Assembly (NCBI GenBank): GCA_050260015.1
Contig: JBLNBN010000049.1
Coordinates: 1 to 15,512, forward strand
Reading direction: 5' to 3'
Source of the DNA: JBLNBN01 sp050260015
Lineage (GTDB): Bacteria > Bacteroidota > Ignavibacteria > Kapaibacteriales > UBA2268
DNA: 15,512 bases
The translations under genes and the position numbers were made by a program. Positions 1 through 6,656 of this stretch are shown here, piece by piece. How positions within the stretch are numbered: position 1 is the stretch's first letter; the number at the start of each line of letters is the position of its first letter. The notes beneath the pieces were generated by a model, which did not search any database, was not told where the DNA came from, and saw only the letters and a program-made list of their open reading frames with translations.

Positions 1-133
1 CTTCGACGGCGAGCTTAACGGCTCGGCGAAGACGGTCCGCGTGGACGCTTCGCGCCTCGCCTCCGGCTCGTACACCGTAGTCGTTAAGAACGGCGATAAC
101 GCCGAAGTTAGAAACCTGACGGTCGTTAAATAA
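1..133 (+). CDS. C-terminal end of a secreted protein with a type IX secretion sorting domain (partial)
   Basis: Only the last 43 codons lie in the window, with the frame starting at base 2 and the TAA stop at 131-133. The translation contains a VDASRLASGSYTVVV core followed by a charged turn and ends in LTVVK. This matches the pattern of type A T9SS C-terminal sorting domains (a beta-strand, then 'l.sG.Y.v.v', a short turn, and a final strand ending in a basic residue). In that family the domain sends the protein across the outer membrane through the Por/T9SS machinery and is then removed. The function of the cargo cannot be seen because its N-terminal part is outside the window. Another Ig-like beta-sandwich terminus is possible, but the motif order fits T9SS best. 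A strong terminator follows 52 bases after the stop. Confidence 0.7.
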   Translation, partial: FDGELNGSAKTVRVDASRLASGSYTVVVKNGDNAEVRNLTVVK

Positions 134-185
134 TCGTTTGCGTTTCTTAAACGTAAAATAAATTTCGAATAAAATCGGAATATTA

Positions 186-217
186 GGGCGCTCCTGACGG
201 AGCGCCCTTTTTGTTTT
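186..217 (+). terminator. Rho-independent terminator
   Basis: A perfect 9-bp GC-rich stem (GGGCGCTCC at 186-194, loop TGAC, GGAGCGCCC at 199-207) is followed by TTTTTGTTTT. It ends transcription of the T9SS cargo gene and insulates rsmE, which starts 15 bases after the T-tract. Confidence 0.93.
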
Positions 218-231
218 AATAAGGCTCTCGA

Positions 232-930
232 ATGGAAAGCATATATATACCGGCTCTTGAGAGATCAAGCGATAGAATAAATATTCCCCTGGAAGAAGTT
301 CGCCATCTACGCGCGCTAAGACAGCGCGAAGGCGCCCGTATTTACGCGGTAAACGGAGGCGGATTGGCCGCGGAAATTGAAATCGATTCGATGAGTAAGA
401 ATGGCCCAGCCATGGCTAGAGTTATTAGATTTATAGAAAATATGGGCGAGCCCCGGAGGAAAATGGGTATTGCATTCGGGATATTAGCGGACAGGGAGAA
501 AAACGAGTTAATAGTTGAAAAAGCGGTCGAGCTTGGATTTTCGGAAATAATACCCGTCGTCGCAAGCCGCTCTCAAAGAAGAGAATTAAATTTGCCCCGA
601 TTGGAGTTAAAAATAATTTCGGCGATGAAGCAATGCCTGAGAAGCGTCGCCCCTAAATTATCTAATCCGGTAAAGCTCTCAGATATAGATGTTACAAATA
701 TATACGATCATCGAATACTAGCCGATATAGACGGAACTCCGCCATATAGCCCCGGGCAGGGCTCGGCAATAGTTTTCGTCGGCCCTGAAGGAGGATTCGA
801 CGAATCGGAGGTAGCCGCGATAAAAAGCCTCGACAATTCGGTCGAATGGAGGCTCGGGCCGACCCGGCAACGAGCCGAGACGGCCTCTATCGTCTCCATG
901 GGAATACTTGCCTCCTTTGGCGACGATTAA
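232..930 (+). CDS. rsmE: 16S rRNA (uracil(1498)-N3)-methyltransferase RsmE
   Basis: RsmE is a SPOUT-class methyltransferase that uses S-adenosylmethionine to methylate N3 of U1498 in 16S rRNA of the small ribosomal subunit. The 232-aa product has the usual length for the family. Family motifs appear in order: an N-terminal PUA-like region with HLRALR (25-30), EKAVELG (96-102), SAMKQCLRS (130-138), and the trefoil-knot SAM-binding segments GPEGGF (184-189) and LGPTRQRAETA (208-218). The last motif is usually LGxRILRxETA, so it differs slightly here, but the RAETA core is kept. The start at 232 is preceded by AAGG at 221-224. A terminator lies directly upstream, so the gene probably has its own promoter, although I could not identify one. 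The TAA stop overlaps the stop of the convergent LOG-family gene by four bases. The call is firm. Confidence 0.95.
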   Translation: MESIYIPALERSSDRINIPLEEVRHLRALRQREGARIYAVNGGGLAAEIEIDSMSKNGPAMARVIRFIENMGEPRRKMGIAFGILADREKNELIVEKAVELGFSEIIPVVASRSQRRELNLPRLELKIISAMKQCLRSVAPKLSNPVKLSDIDVTNIYDHRILADIDGTPPYSPGQGSAIVFVGPEGGFDESEVAAIKSLDNSVEWRLGPTRQRAETASIVSMGILASFGDD

Positions 931-1823
931 ATCGCGCCTCGTTCAGGCACGTTTTCAAATTGAGAAAGAAAATCTTTTATGTAATTAAACACTTCATCGG
1001 GAGTATTAGCGAACTTAAATAGATTTAAGTCCTGCTCATTTATCATTCCCGTTTCGACTAAGTAATCGAAATTAATTAAATTTCTCCAGAAGCTTTCATT
1101 ATATAGCACAATCGGCAGCGGCTTTGTGACCTTGAGCGTTTGCTTCAGCGTTAGTATTTCAAATAGCTCGTCGAGCGTGCCGAATCCCCCGGGCATAGCT
1201 ATGATCGCTTTGGTGAGGTATACGAACCAATACTTGCGCATAAAGAAGTAATGGAATTCAAAGTTCAGGTCCGGGGTTATGTAAAAGTTCGGGTATTGCT
1301 CGAAGGGCAAGCTAATATTTAACCCGATATTAGGCGCTCCCGCCTTCGCCGCTCCGCGATTTGCCGCCTCCATCATTCCCGGGCCTCCGCCCGTGCAGAT
1401 ATAGAACCTATCGCGCTTAGGCAGCGTCATTGACCAATTGGAGAACTTTTCGGCCATAACGACCGCATCCTCGTAGCATTTCGTCATATCCGCCATCGAG
1501 AGCAGCTTTTTCAATTCGGCTTCTATCGCCGGGCGGCTTTCTTCGGTCGATTCAGCAAGCGACTTTTTTAAAGTTTCCACCCTGGCCGTATAGGTTTCAA
1601 GAGGGAGCGTTCTCGCCGATCCATAAAAGACAATAGTCCTGCGAATGCCGTGCTTACGGAAGTACTGCTCCGGGTAAAGATATTCGGCTAATATCCTGAT
1701 CGTGCGGCCGTCGCGGCTATGTATGAATTCTTCGTTATCGTAAGCTTTGCCGGCCGGGTGAAGTTTTGTAACGATTCCGTTCTCATATTTCGGGTGCTCG
1801 ATTATAATTTTTTTCTGTTTCAT
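927..1823 (-). CDS. LOG-family (TIGR00730-type) Rossmann-fold protein
   Basis: This 298-aa protein has the two signatures of the LOG/lysine-decarboxylase-like family: GGGPGMMEA (145-153) and PGGFGTLDE (211-219), with the associated MRK motif around R197. Family members studied in detail are nucleoside-5'-monophosphate phosphoribohydrolases (cytokinin-activating in plants, AMP/nucleotide hydrolases in bacteria). The conserved Arg and Glu of the active site are present. The protein is longer than the roughly 190-aa LOG enzymes because of an N-terminal extension and a charged helical insertion at about 80-125, so it belongs to the long subfamily whose substrate is less clear. The SDR gene lies 6 bases upstream on the same strand and the two are almost certainly cotranscribed. 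The ATG at 1823 has only a weak ribosome binding site, which fits translational coupling. Family assignment is sure; substrate is not. Confidence 0.88.
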   Translation of the reverse strand: MKQKKIIIEHPKYENGIVTKLHPAGKAYDNEEFIHSRDGRTIRILAEYLYPEQYFRKHGIRRTIVFYGSARTLPLETYTARVETLKKSLAESTEESRPAIEAELKKLLSMADMTKCYEDAVVMAEKFSNWSMTLPKRDRFYICTGGGPGMMEAANRGAAKAGAPNIGLNISLPFEQYPNFYITPDLNFEFHYFFMRKYWFVYLTKAIIAMPGGFGTLDELFEILTLKQTLKVTKPLPIVLYNESFWRNLINFDYLVETGMINEQDLNLFKFANTPDEVFNYIKDFLSQFENVPERGAI

Positions 1824-1829
1824 GGTAAT

Positions 1830-2552
1830 TTATATTAAGTTTAAACCGCCGTCAACTTTCAAATTTTGGCCGGTCACGTATTGAGTCGCAGTAGCGAAGA
1901 AATAAGTCGCCTCGAAAATATCGTCGGTGGAGCCATAGCGCTGCGCCGGAATCGTTTCCGGCCTGATTCTGAGCGGTTCGCTGGCGGGTTCGTCCGGTAT
2001 ATAGATAACGCCGGGACTAACGCAATTAACGGAAATCCTAGGGGCGAGCTCGCGAGCGAGAGCTTCCGAAAGCCTAAGCGCCGCGGTCTTCGATACGTTG
2101 TAGGGGATCCGCCCGCGCCAAATCTCGAACGCGCCGAGCGAAGCGAAGTTAATAATCCGCGCCGGCGAACTTCCTGTTAGCTCGGCAAAGATTTTACAAG
2201 ACGTTAGCTGGGCCTTTAAATTGACCTCGAGCGTATCGTCCCATATCTCGTCGGTGATCTCGGAAAGAGATGTCGGCTTGGGGTAAACGCCCGCGTTATT
2301 GACAAGTACGTCAATAGAGCCGAATCTATCGAAATAGGTCTCGTACGCTCTGCGCAGGGCATTCCCGTCGCGTAAGTCGGCCTGCGCGCTAACCGCCAGG
2401 ACCCCATGCTCCTCGACCTCCGCAATGGTCTTTTTCGCCATTTCGAGCGAAGCGTTATAGTGGACGCCCACGCCCCATCCTTTTTCGGCGAACCGTAAAG
2501 CCAGGGCCCGCCCAATTCGCCGGCCGCTCCCGGTAATAATTACATTTGGCAT
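1830..2552 (-). CDS. Short-chain dehydrogenase/reductase (SDR) family oxidoreductase
   Basis: This is a 240-aa classical SDR, an NAD(P)(H)-dependent cytosolic oxidoreductase. Visible motifs are the cofactor-binding TGSGRRIG (7-14), NNAG (85-88), catalytic Asn in EVNLK (N111), Ser138 in INFAS, and the YxxxK pair Y151/K155, followed by the SPG motif (179-181) and a C-terminal VDGG. The arginine pair in the TGxxxRIG loop suggests NADPH preference and resembles pteridine-reductase/FolM-like and 3-oxoacyl-ACP-reductase-like enzymes. The substrate cannot be settled from sequence. AGGGG at 2560-2564 is 7 bases before the ATG and supports the start. It is the first gene of a two-gene operon with the LOG-family protein. 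A dihydromonapterin or dihydrobiopterin reductase role is a guess only. Confidence 0.88.
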   Translation of the reverse strand: MPNVIITGSGRRIGRALALRFAEKGWGVGVHYNASLEMAKKTIAEVEEHGVLAVSAQADLRDGNALRRAYETYFDRFGSIDVLVNNAGVYPKPTSLSEITDEIWDDTLEVNLKAQLTSCKIFAELTGSSPARIINFASLGAFEIWRGRIPYNVSKTAALRLSEALARELAPRISVNCVSPGVIYIPDEPASEPLRIRPETIPAQRYGSTDDIFEATYFFATATQYVTGQNLKVDGGLNLI

Positions 2553-2611
2553 ATCTCCGCCCCTATGACTTATTAAAAGATTAAAATACTAAAAAATTTA
2601 CAAAAAAATAA

Positions 2612-2643
2612 TTTGGCTCTTATTATAAAAAGTCATATTTTTG
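2612..2643 (+). promoter_or_regulatory. Bacteroidetes-type promoter of the tRNA-Ala/tRNA-Asp unit
   Basis: TTTG at 2612-2615 (-33 element) and TATTTTTG at 2636-2643 are separated by 20 bases. This is an exact fit to the Bacteroides sigma-ABfr consensus TTTG-N19-21-TAnnTTTG. The element sits in AT-rich DNA about 45 bases before the first tRNA, as expected for a short leader that is trimmed off. Confidence 0.72.
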
Positions 2644-2687
2644 TAAACGTTTTTTGAAGCGCATAAAGAAAAACACCAAGGAAAAAA

Positions 2688-2760
<73 letters not shown>

Positions 2761-2769
2761 CAAAAATTT

Positions 2770-2844
2770 GGAGCTGTAGCTCAGTTTGGTTAGAGCGCCT
2801 GCCTGTCACGCAGGAGGCCGCGAGTTCGAGTCTCGTCAGCTCCG
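2770..2844 (+). tRNA. tRNA-Asp (anticodon GTC)
   Basis: The 75-nt cloverleaf has acceptor stem GGAGCTG/CAGCTCC, D-stem GCTC/GAGC with loop AGTTTGGTTA, anticodon stem CCTGC/GCAGG with loop CTGTCAC (anticodon GTC), and T-stem GCGAG/CTCGT with a closing G-U pair and loop TTCGAGT. The discriminator is G, as expected for tRNA-Asp, and CCA is not encoded. It follows tRNA-Ala after 9 bases with no promoter between, so both come from one transcript. Confidence 0.96.
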
Positions 2845-2845
2845 C

Positions 2846-2879
2846 AAAACGCCCGGATCATATAGATTCGGGCGTTTTT
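2846..2879 (+). terminator. Terminator of the tRNA unit, probably bidirectional
   Basis: AAAACGCCCGGATC (2846-2859) pairs with GATTCGGGCGTTTT across the loop ATATA, giving a stem of about 14 bp with one G-U pair and an adjoining T-tract. Because the 5' arm starts with AAAA, the opposite strand also reads as hairpin plus T-run. It lies about 30 bases past the stop of the convergent RelA/SpoT gene and can therefore serve both transcripts. Confidence 0.9.
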
Positions 2880-2908
2880 CATTTTAGGCCTTTATTCTCC
2901 GCTGCATA

Positions 2909-5032
2909 CTATATCGTCTCGACTTCCGAAACGCCCGGAAGTAAAGTCAAATCATGAATTAAGTTCGTTAATCGCTGTTCGTTGTCAATTTCAACGGTAA
3001 TAATACTCTCGAAGTTAAAGTCAAAGATATCGAACGTAATGCCCTTAATTTGCGCGCCGTCGTAATTATTAATCACCCCGGAGATATTTCCCAGCATAGC
3101 GGCGTCTTCCGCGCCGGTGACGCGTACGTCGGCCGTTATCGTTTGCTTCGGCCTATCGAAGGAAAGAAAAGGCAATGCGGAGCCGAGAGTTTGCGCGGCC
3201 CGTTGCTTTTTTCCGTTCGTTTTCGTTTCGACGATTCTAATCGCCTCCCGTTCCATTTCTTTTTGAACCGATTCCTGCGCTTGCTTAAATCCATTCTTAA
3301 GCTTATACCTAATAAACTGGTATGCTTTATTTAAATCGACGCGTTCCTTGCCCATGGCGATAAAAAAGTCGGCCTGATTCTCGAAACGCAACGAGCCGAT
3401 CAGGTTATTAAATTCCGAGTCGCTTAGAACGAAGCCCTGCTCCTGGGCTGCCTTTTGCCAAAGCAATTTGCCTTGCTCCTCGATCTCGCGCTCTTCTTCC
3501 TTAAGGAATTTCGTTATGTAGCCGTTCGCTTTGCTTGTGATAACATAATTAAGCCATTCCTTGCAGGGCTTCTGATTCTTGCTTGTTAATATCTCCACTT
3601 GGTCGCCGCTTGTTAGCTTATAATCAATTGGAGCTATTTTACCGTTTACTTTCGCTCCTATGTAGCGCTGGCCTATTTCAGAATGGATTTCAAAAGCGAA
3701 GTCAAGCGGCGTTGAGTCCTTCGGCAGCGTTCTGAATTCATTGGTCGGAGTAAAGACGAATATCTCGTCGGCGAAAACGTTCTTTCGTACGTTTTCGAGC
3801 AGAGCGTAATCGTTCTCCTCGCGCGCGTTCTCGAAAATTTCCCTAACGAGTCCCATCCATTGCAGTATATTGTCGTCCTCGAGTATCGACTGCGCGGCAA
3901 CCTTTCCGCTTTTATAACGGAAGTGCGCCGCGACGCCTTCCTCGGAGAACTCATGCATCTTTAGGGTGCGGATCTGCACTTCGACCACCCTTTTGTCGGG
4001 GCCGACCACGGCCGTATGAAGCGATTGATAACCGTTCTTCTTTGGCGCCGATATGTAGTCCTTAAACGTATCGGGCACGGGCGGGAAGACGGAGGCGATC
4101 ATGCCATAAACGTAGAAGCAAAAGTTTGGATCGTCCGTGTCGAGTATCAAGCGCACGGCAAACAAATCGTATAGCTCGTCGATTGACTTTTGGCGCAGCC
4201 GCATTTTATTAAAAATTGAATAAATGTGCTTGGGACGCCCGTTTATTTCTACCTTGATTTTATTTCTTTTGATAAATTCGTCGCGGGAAAGCTTTTCGTG
4301 CAAAGGCGCGGCGAGTCGTTCAATATACTCCTCCCGTTCCTCGCGGGTATAGCGCAGGGCGTTTCTTATTTCGTCGTAGGCCTGCCGATTTAAATGCTTA
4401 AACGATAGGTCCTCGAGTTCCCATTTCATATTGCGCAGGCCGAACCTATTGGCGAACGGCGCGTAAATGTCCAGGGTCTCCTGCGCCGTGCGAATGCGGC
4501 TTGCTTCCGGCAGGTAGTCGAGCGTGCGCAAGTTATGCAGCCGGTCGGCGAGCTTTATGAGGATAATCCTGACGTCTTTAAACAATGACAGTAGGAGCTT
4601 CCGGTAGTTTTCCAGCTGGTCGGCGCGGTCCATCCTCTGGCTTTCTATATGCTCAATTTTGGATATTCCGTCGACTATGTCGGCCACGGAGCTGCCGAAT
4701 TCGGATTGGATGTCCTTATAGCTGAACCTGTCGCCGTCAGTCGCGTCGTGAAGCAGGGCGGCAACGACGGAAGTATCGTCGAGCGGAATTTCTTTCAAAG
4801 CTATGCGCGCTACTTCCAAGGGGTGCGTGTAGGAGGGGTCCCCGCTTTTTCGAATTCTATTGACGTGGGCGTCGCGGCAAACGTAAAAAGCTTTCCGTAT
4901 AAGCGCCTCGTTATGCGCGGGCAAGTACTTCCCGCACTCTACGAGCAACGCCTCGAGATCGCGTTCGACGTCCTCGCCGGTTTTGTAATTCGTTAGATCG
5001 AGCTTCTCAGCGCCGCGCCTTAAATTGAGCAT
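2909..5032 (-). CDS. RelA/SpoT-family (RSH) (p)ppGpp synthetase with unusual hydrolase domain
   Basis: This is a long RSH enzyme of the stringent response, 707 aa. Domains in order are an HD hydrolase-type domain (about 45-200), a synthetase domain (about 255-375), TGS (about 422-483), a helical region, and a C-terminal ACT domain (about 632-707). The synthetase site looks intact: GRPKHIYSI (265-273), D289 in YDLFAVR, KDYISAPKKNGYQSLHT (324-340), and E351 in EVQIRT. In the HD domain H70, H95-D96 and the LADRLHNLRT motif (161-170) are kept, but the usual HDxxED reads HDATDG, so the two acidic residues needed for hydrolysis in characterised enzymes become Asp and Gly. I also find no cysteine-pair zinc-finger (CCxPxPGD) between TGS and ACT. 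The gene stands alone, facing the tRNA unit and divergent from the coiled-coil pair. Family call is firm; whether it is rel, relA or spoT in function is open. Confidence 0.93.
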   Translation of the reverse strand: MLNLRRGAEKLDLTNYKTGEDVERDLEALLVECGKYLPAHNEALIRKAFYVCRDAHVNRIRKSGDPSYTHPLEVARIALKEIPLDDTSVVAALLHDATDGDRFSYKDIQSEFGSSVADIVDGISKIEHIESQRMDRADQLENYRKLLLSLFKDVRIILIKLADRLHNLRTLDYLPEASRIRTAQETLDIYAPFANRFGLRNMKWELEDLSFKHLNRQAYDEIRNALRYTREEREEYIERLAAPLHEKLSRDEFIKRNKIKVEINGRPKHIYSIFNKMRLRQKSIDELYDLFAVRLILDTDDPNFCFYVYGMIASVFPPVPDTFKDYISAPKKNGYQSLHTAVVGPDKRVVEVQIRTLKMHEFSEEGVAAHFRYKSGKVAAQSILEDDNILQWMGLVREIFENAREENDYALLENVRKNVFADEIFVFTPTNEFRTLPKDSTPLDFAFEIHSEIGQRYIGAKVNGKIAPIDYKLTSGDQVEILTSKNQKPCKEWLNYVITSKANGYITKFLKEEEREIEEQGKLLWQKAAQEQGFVLSDSEFNNLIGSLRFENQADFFIAMGKERVDLNKAYQFIRYKLKNGFKQAQESVQKEMEREAIRIVETKTNGKKQRAAQTLGSALPFLSFDRPKQTITADVRVTGAEDAAMLGNISGVINNYDGAQIKGITFDIFDFNFESIITVEIDNEQRLTNLIHDLTLLPGVSEVETI

Positions 5033-5080
5033 TTTATATCAGCTTATATAACTGTTTTAAAATCGACTATTTATAGATTA

Positions 5081-5088
5081 CAAAATTA
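5081..5088 (-). promoter_or_regulatory. Possible -7 element for the RSH gene
   Basis: On the minus strand this reads TAATTTTG, an exact TAnnTTTG match, 48 bases before the RSH start codon. There is no good TTTG at the expected -33 distance, so the call is weak. The surrounding 187-base divergent intergenic region (5033-5219) is AT-rich and shows no other clear feature. Confidence 0.3.
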
Positions 5089-5219
5089 ATAAATTCCAAG
5101 GTGTTTATTTGGCTTAATTTTTGTAATACTCAATAATCATAGATAACGATTTAAGTATAGACTCATTTGTCCGAATATTTAAAAATAGGACTTAACGAAG
5201 ACAAAAGCAAATTATATAA

Positions 5220-5525
5220 ATGAAGACGGCTATTCGAAGAATATTTAATTTCTTCGGCGAGACTCCGAAGATACGTCCGAAGACGTACTATATGGAGCTT
5301 GCGGAGATGGGGCTGCTCGACGACTACCTCGCGAACGGCTTCCACGAGCGTTTCGAGACCGACGCCGAGTTCCGCGAGAGCATACTCGACCTAATCTACG
5401 AGCGATCGCCCGACCCGTCCTCGCTTTTAGAATTTATCTATTTGGAAAGGTTGCTCCATAGCTTTAGCTTTTTTCAGGAATACACACGTTTAACAGGCGA
5501 AGATGAACCCGACTTTATACGATGA
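5220..5525 (+). CDS. Small conserved-looking hypothetical protein, paired with a coiled-coil membrane protein
   Basis: I do not recognise this 101-aa product. It has a basic start (MKTAIRRIFNFFGE) followed by an acidic, helix-rich body with several aromatic residues (LLDDYL, LLEFIYLERLLHSFSFF) and no signal peptide or membrane segment, so it is probably cytoplasmic. No strong ribosome binding site precedes the ATG; the leader is A/T-rich as often seen in Bacteroidota. The stop lies 23 bases inside the next gene, which is in another frame. This strongly suggests translational coupling and a shared function with the coiled-coil protein, for example as a binding partner. Codon use (GC-rich third positions) resembles neighbouring genes, supporting that it is real. 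No function is assigned. Confidence 0.65.
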   Translation: MKTAIRRIFNFFGETPKIRPKTYYMELAEMGLLDDYLANGFHERFETDAEFRESILDLIYERSPDPSSLLEFIYLERLLHSFSFFQEYTRLTGEDEPDFIR

Positions 5526-6516
5526 AACAAGGGCTTTGAGCCCTCAGGTAAAAGCTCTCTTCGAGGTCGTGCGCGCTCAAGCTCTCGAGTACGCCCGCGC
5601 GTTCGAGATCGTAGAGGCAAAGGCCAGGGAAATCGACCGGCTGGAAAGCGTACTGAAAAATCTTTCCGATAGCTTCCGCATAGAGCTCGACGAGCAATTT
5701 AAAGACACATCTCAAAAAATTGAAACCTACATCGAGAAAATCGATAACGTCTACGAGGATTCCTTCCGCAGGGTCGAATACCTGAAAGACATCGAGTTTA
5801 CGCTTAACGTCGCCGAGAATATGGCCCTACGACTAAAGGAGCTTGAAACTACTTTAGCCCCGAAACTCTCCCGCTACGAAGAATTAAACGCCGAGCTTAC
5901 CGAATACAGGCAAGAGCAGATAGAAAAGGGCGCCTCGGCGCTCGAGGAGTCGTTGAAAGGAGTCGCCGATAGCGTTTACCAGGATATGCTTGCCGATATG
6001 GCCGAGGAAGGGAAGAGGATCGAGAACAAGATCGACCTTCGGCAAAAATTTATCGAAGGCAGGATGATAAATATGGAGAACTCCTTCTGGGAGGTGCGCC
6101 AGGACTTCGCGGAAAATACGAGAAGAATTGGCGAGCGGATGGACCGGCTGCGCGCGGCTATCGCCGGGGTAAACACTTCAATGCAGCAGCTGTCCAAAGA
6201 AGTAAAGAATAAGATTGCAGCCCTAAAAACTGAGATTGATAAAAAATTCATGCATATTGATTTGGCCCTTCGGGAACTTAACTCGGGCAGTATGCTATTC
6301 GGCGATTCCGTCTCAAACAATGGATTAAACACTGAAACCGTACATACTTATGCTACGGCGCTTGAGTCGAAGATTAATCAGTTGGAAGTTAAATTAAATG
6401 TGCTAAAAAATGAAAAGCTCTCCGAAAGTAAGCCGAAGCTCGATAGCTATAAGGCGCTTGTAGCGCTTTCCTTACTTTTGGGCATTGCCGCTATAATTAT
6501 TTCCTTAGCCCTATAA
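5503..6516 (+). CDS. Long coiled-coil protein with C-terminal membrane anchor, function unknown
   Basis: The 337-aa product is almost entirely predicted helix, rich in Glu, Lys, Arg and Leu with heptad-like spacing from about residue 15 to 250. A less regular, Asn/Ser-containing stretch follows (about 258-280), then another short coiled coil (about 283-310), and one hydrophobic segment at the extreme C-terminus (about 318-337, ALVALSLLLGIAAIIISLAL). There is no signal peptide. This layout is that of a tail-anchored protein whose coiled coil lies in the cytoplasm. It begins 23 bases before the end of the small upstream gene, so the two form an operon. It cannot be assigned to a known family by eye; low-complexity matches to SMC-like or apolipoprotein-like helices would not be meaningful. 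The last 90 codons are more AT-rich than the rest. Confidence 0.8.
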   Translation: MNPTLYDETRALSPQVKALFEVVRAQALEYARAFEIVEAKAREIDRLESVLKNLSDSFRIELDEQFKDTSQKIETYIEKIDNVYEDSFRRVEYLKDIEFTLNVAENMALRLKELETTLAPKLSRYEELNAELTEYRQEQIEKGASALEESLKGVADSVYQDMLADMAEEGKRIENKIDLRQKFIEGRMINMENSFWEVRQDFAENTRRIGERMDRLRAAIAGVNTSMQQLSKEVKNKIAALKTEIDKKFMHIDLALRELNSGSMLFGDSVSNNGLNTETVHTYATALESKINQLEVKLNVLKNEKLSESKPKLDSYKALVALSLLLGIAAIIISLAL

Positions 6517-6598
6517 ATTTTGTAAATTTTATCATTGAGTCAAGTTTAATAGTAATTTTTTTTCAATATAGTTTAACTAAATCCGTTTTAACAAAGGC

Positions 6599-6614
6599 TT
6601 ACATTTTCATGTAA
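6599..6614. promoter_or_regulatory. Short inverted repeat upstream of the outer-membrane protein gene
   Basis: TTACAT and ATGTAA form perfect 6-bp arms around the 4-base spacer TTTC, 42 bases before the chosen start codon. It could be a regulator-binding site or a small 5'UTR hairpin. No T-run follows, so it is not a terminator. In AT-rich DNA a repeat this short may arise by chance. Confidence 0.3.
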
Positions 6615-6646
6615 ATTGAGCATCAAATTTCATCTTTATTATAAAT

Positions 6647-6651
6647 GGAGG
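6647..6651 (+). promoter_or_regulatory. Strong Shine-Dalgarno site that fixes the start of the outer-membrane protein
   Basis: GGAGG lies 5 bases before the ATG at 6657. An earlier in-frame ATG at 6645 overlaps this motif and would have no binding site, so 6657 is the likely start. Confidence 0.8.
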
Positions 6652-6656
6652 TTTTC

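Noticed and set aside
6645..6656. Earlier start codon for the outer-membrane protein
   Set aside because: It overlaps the GGAGG motif that serves the ATG at 6657, and the four extra residues would spoil the signal-peptide start.
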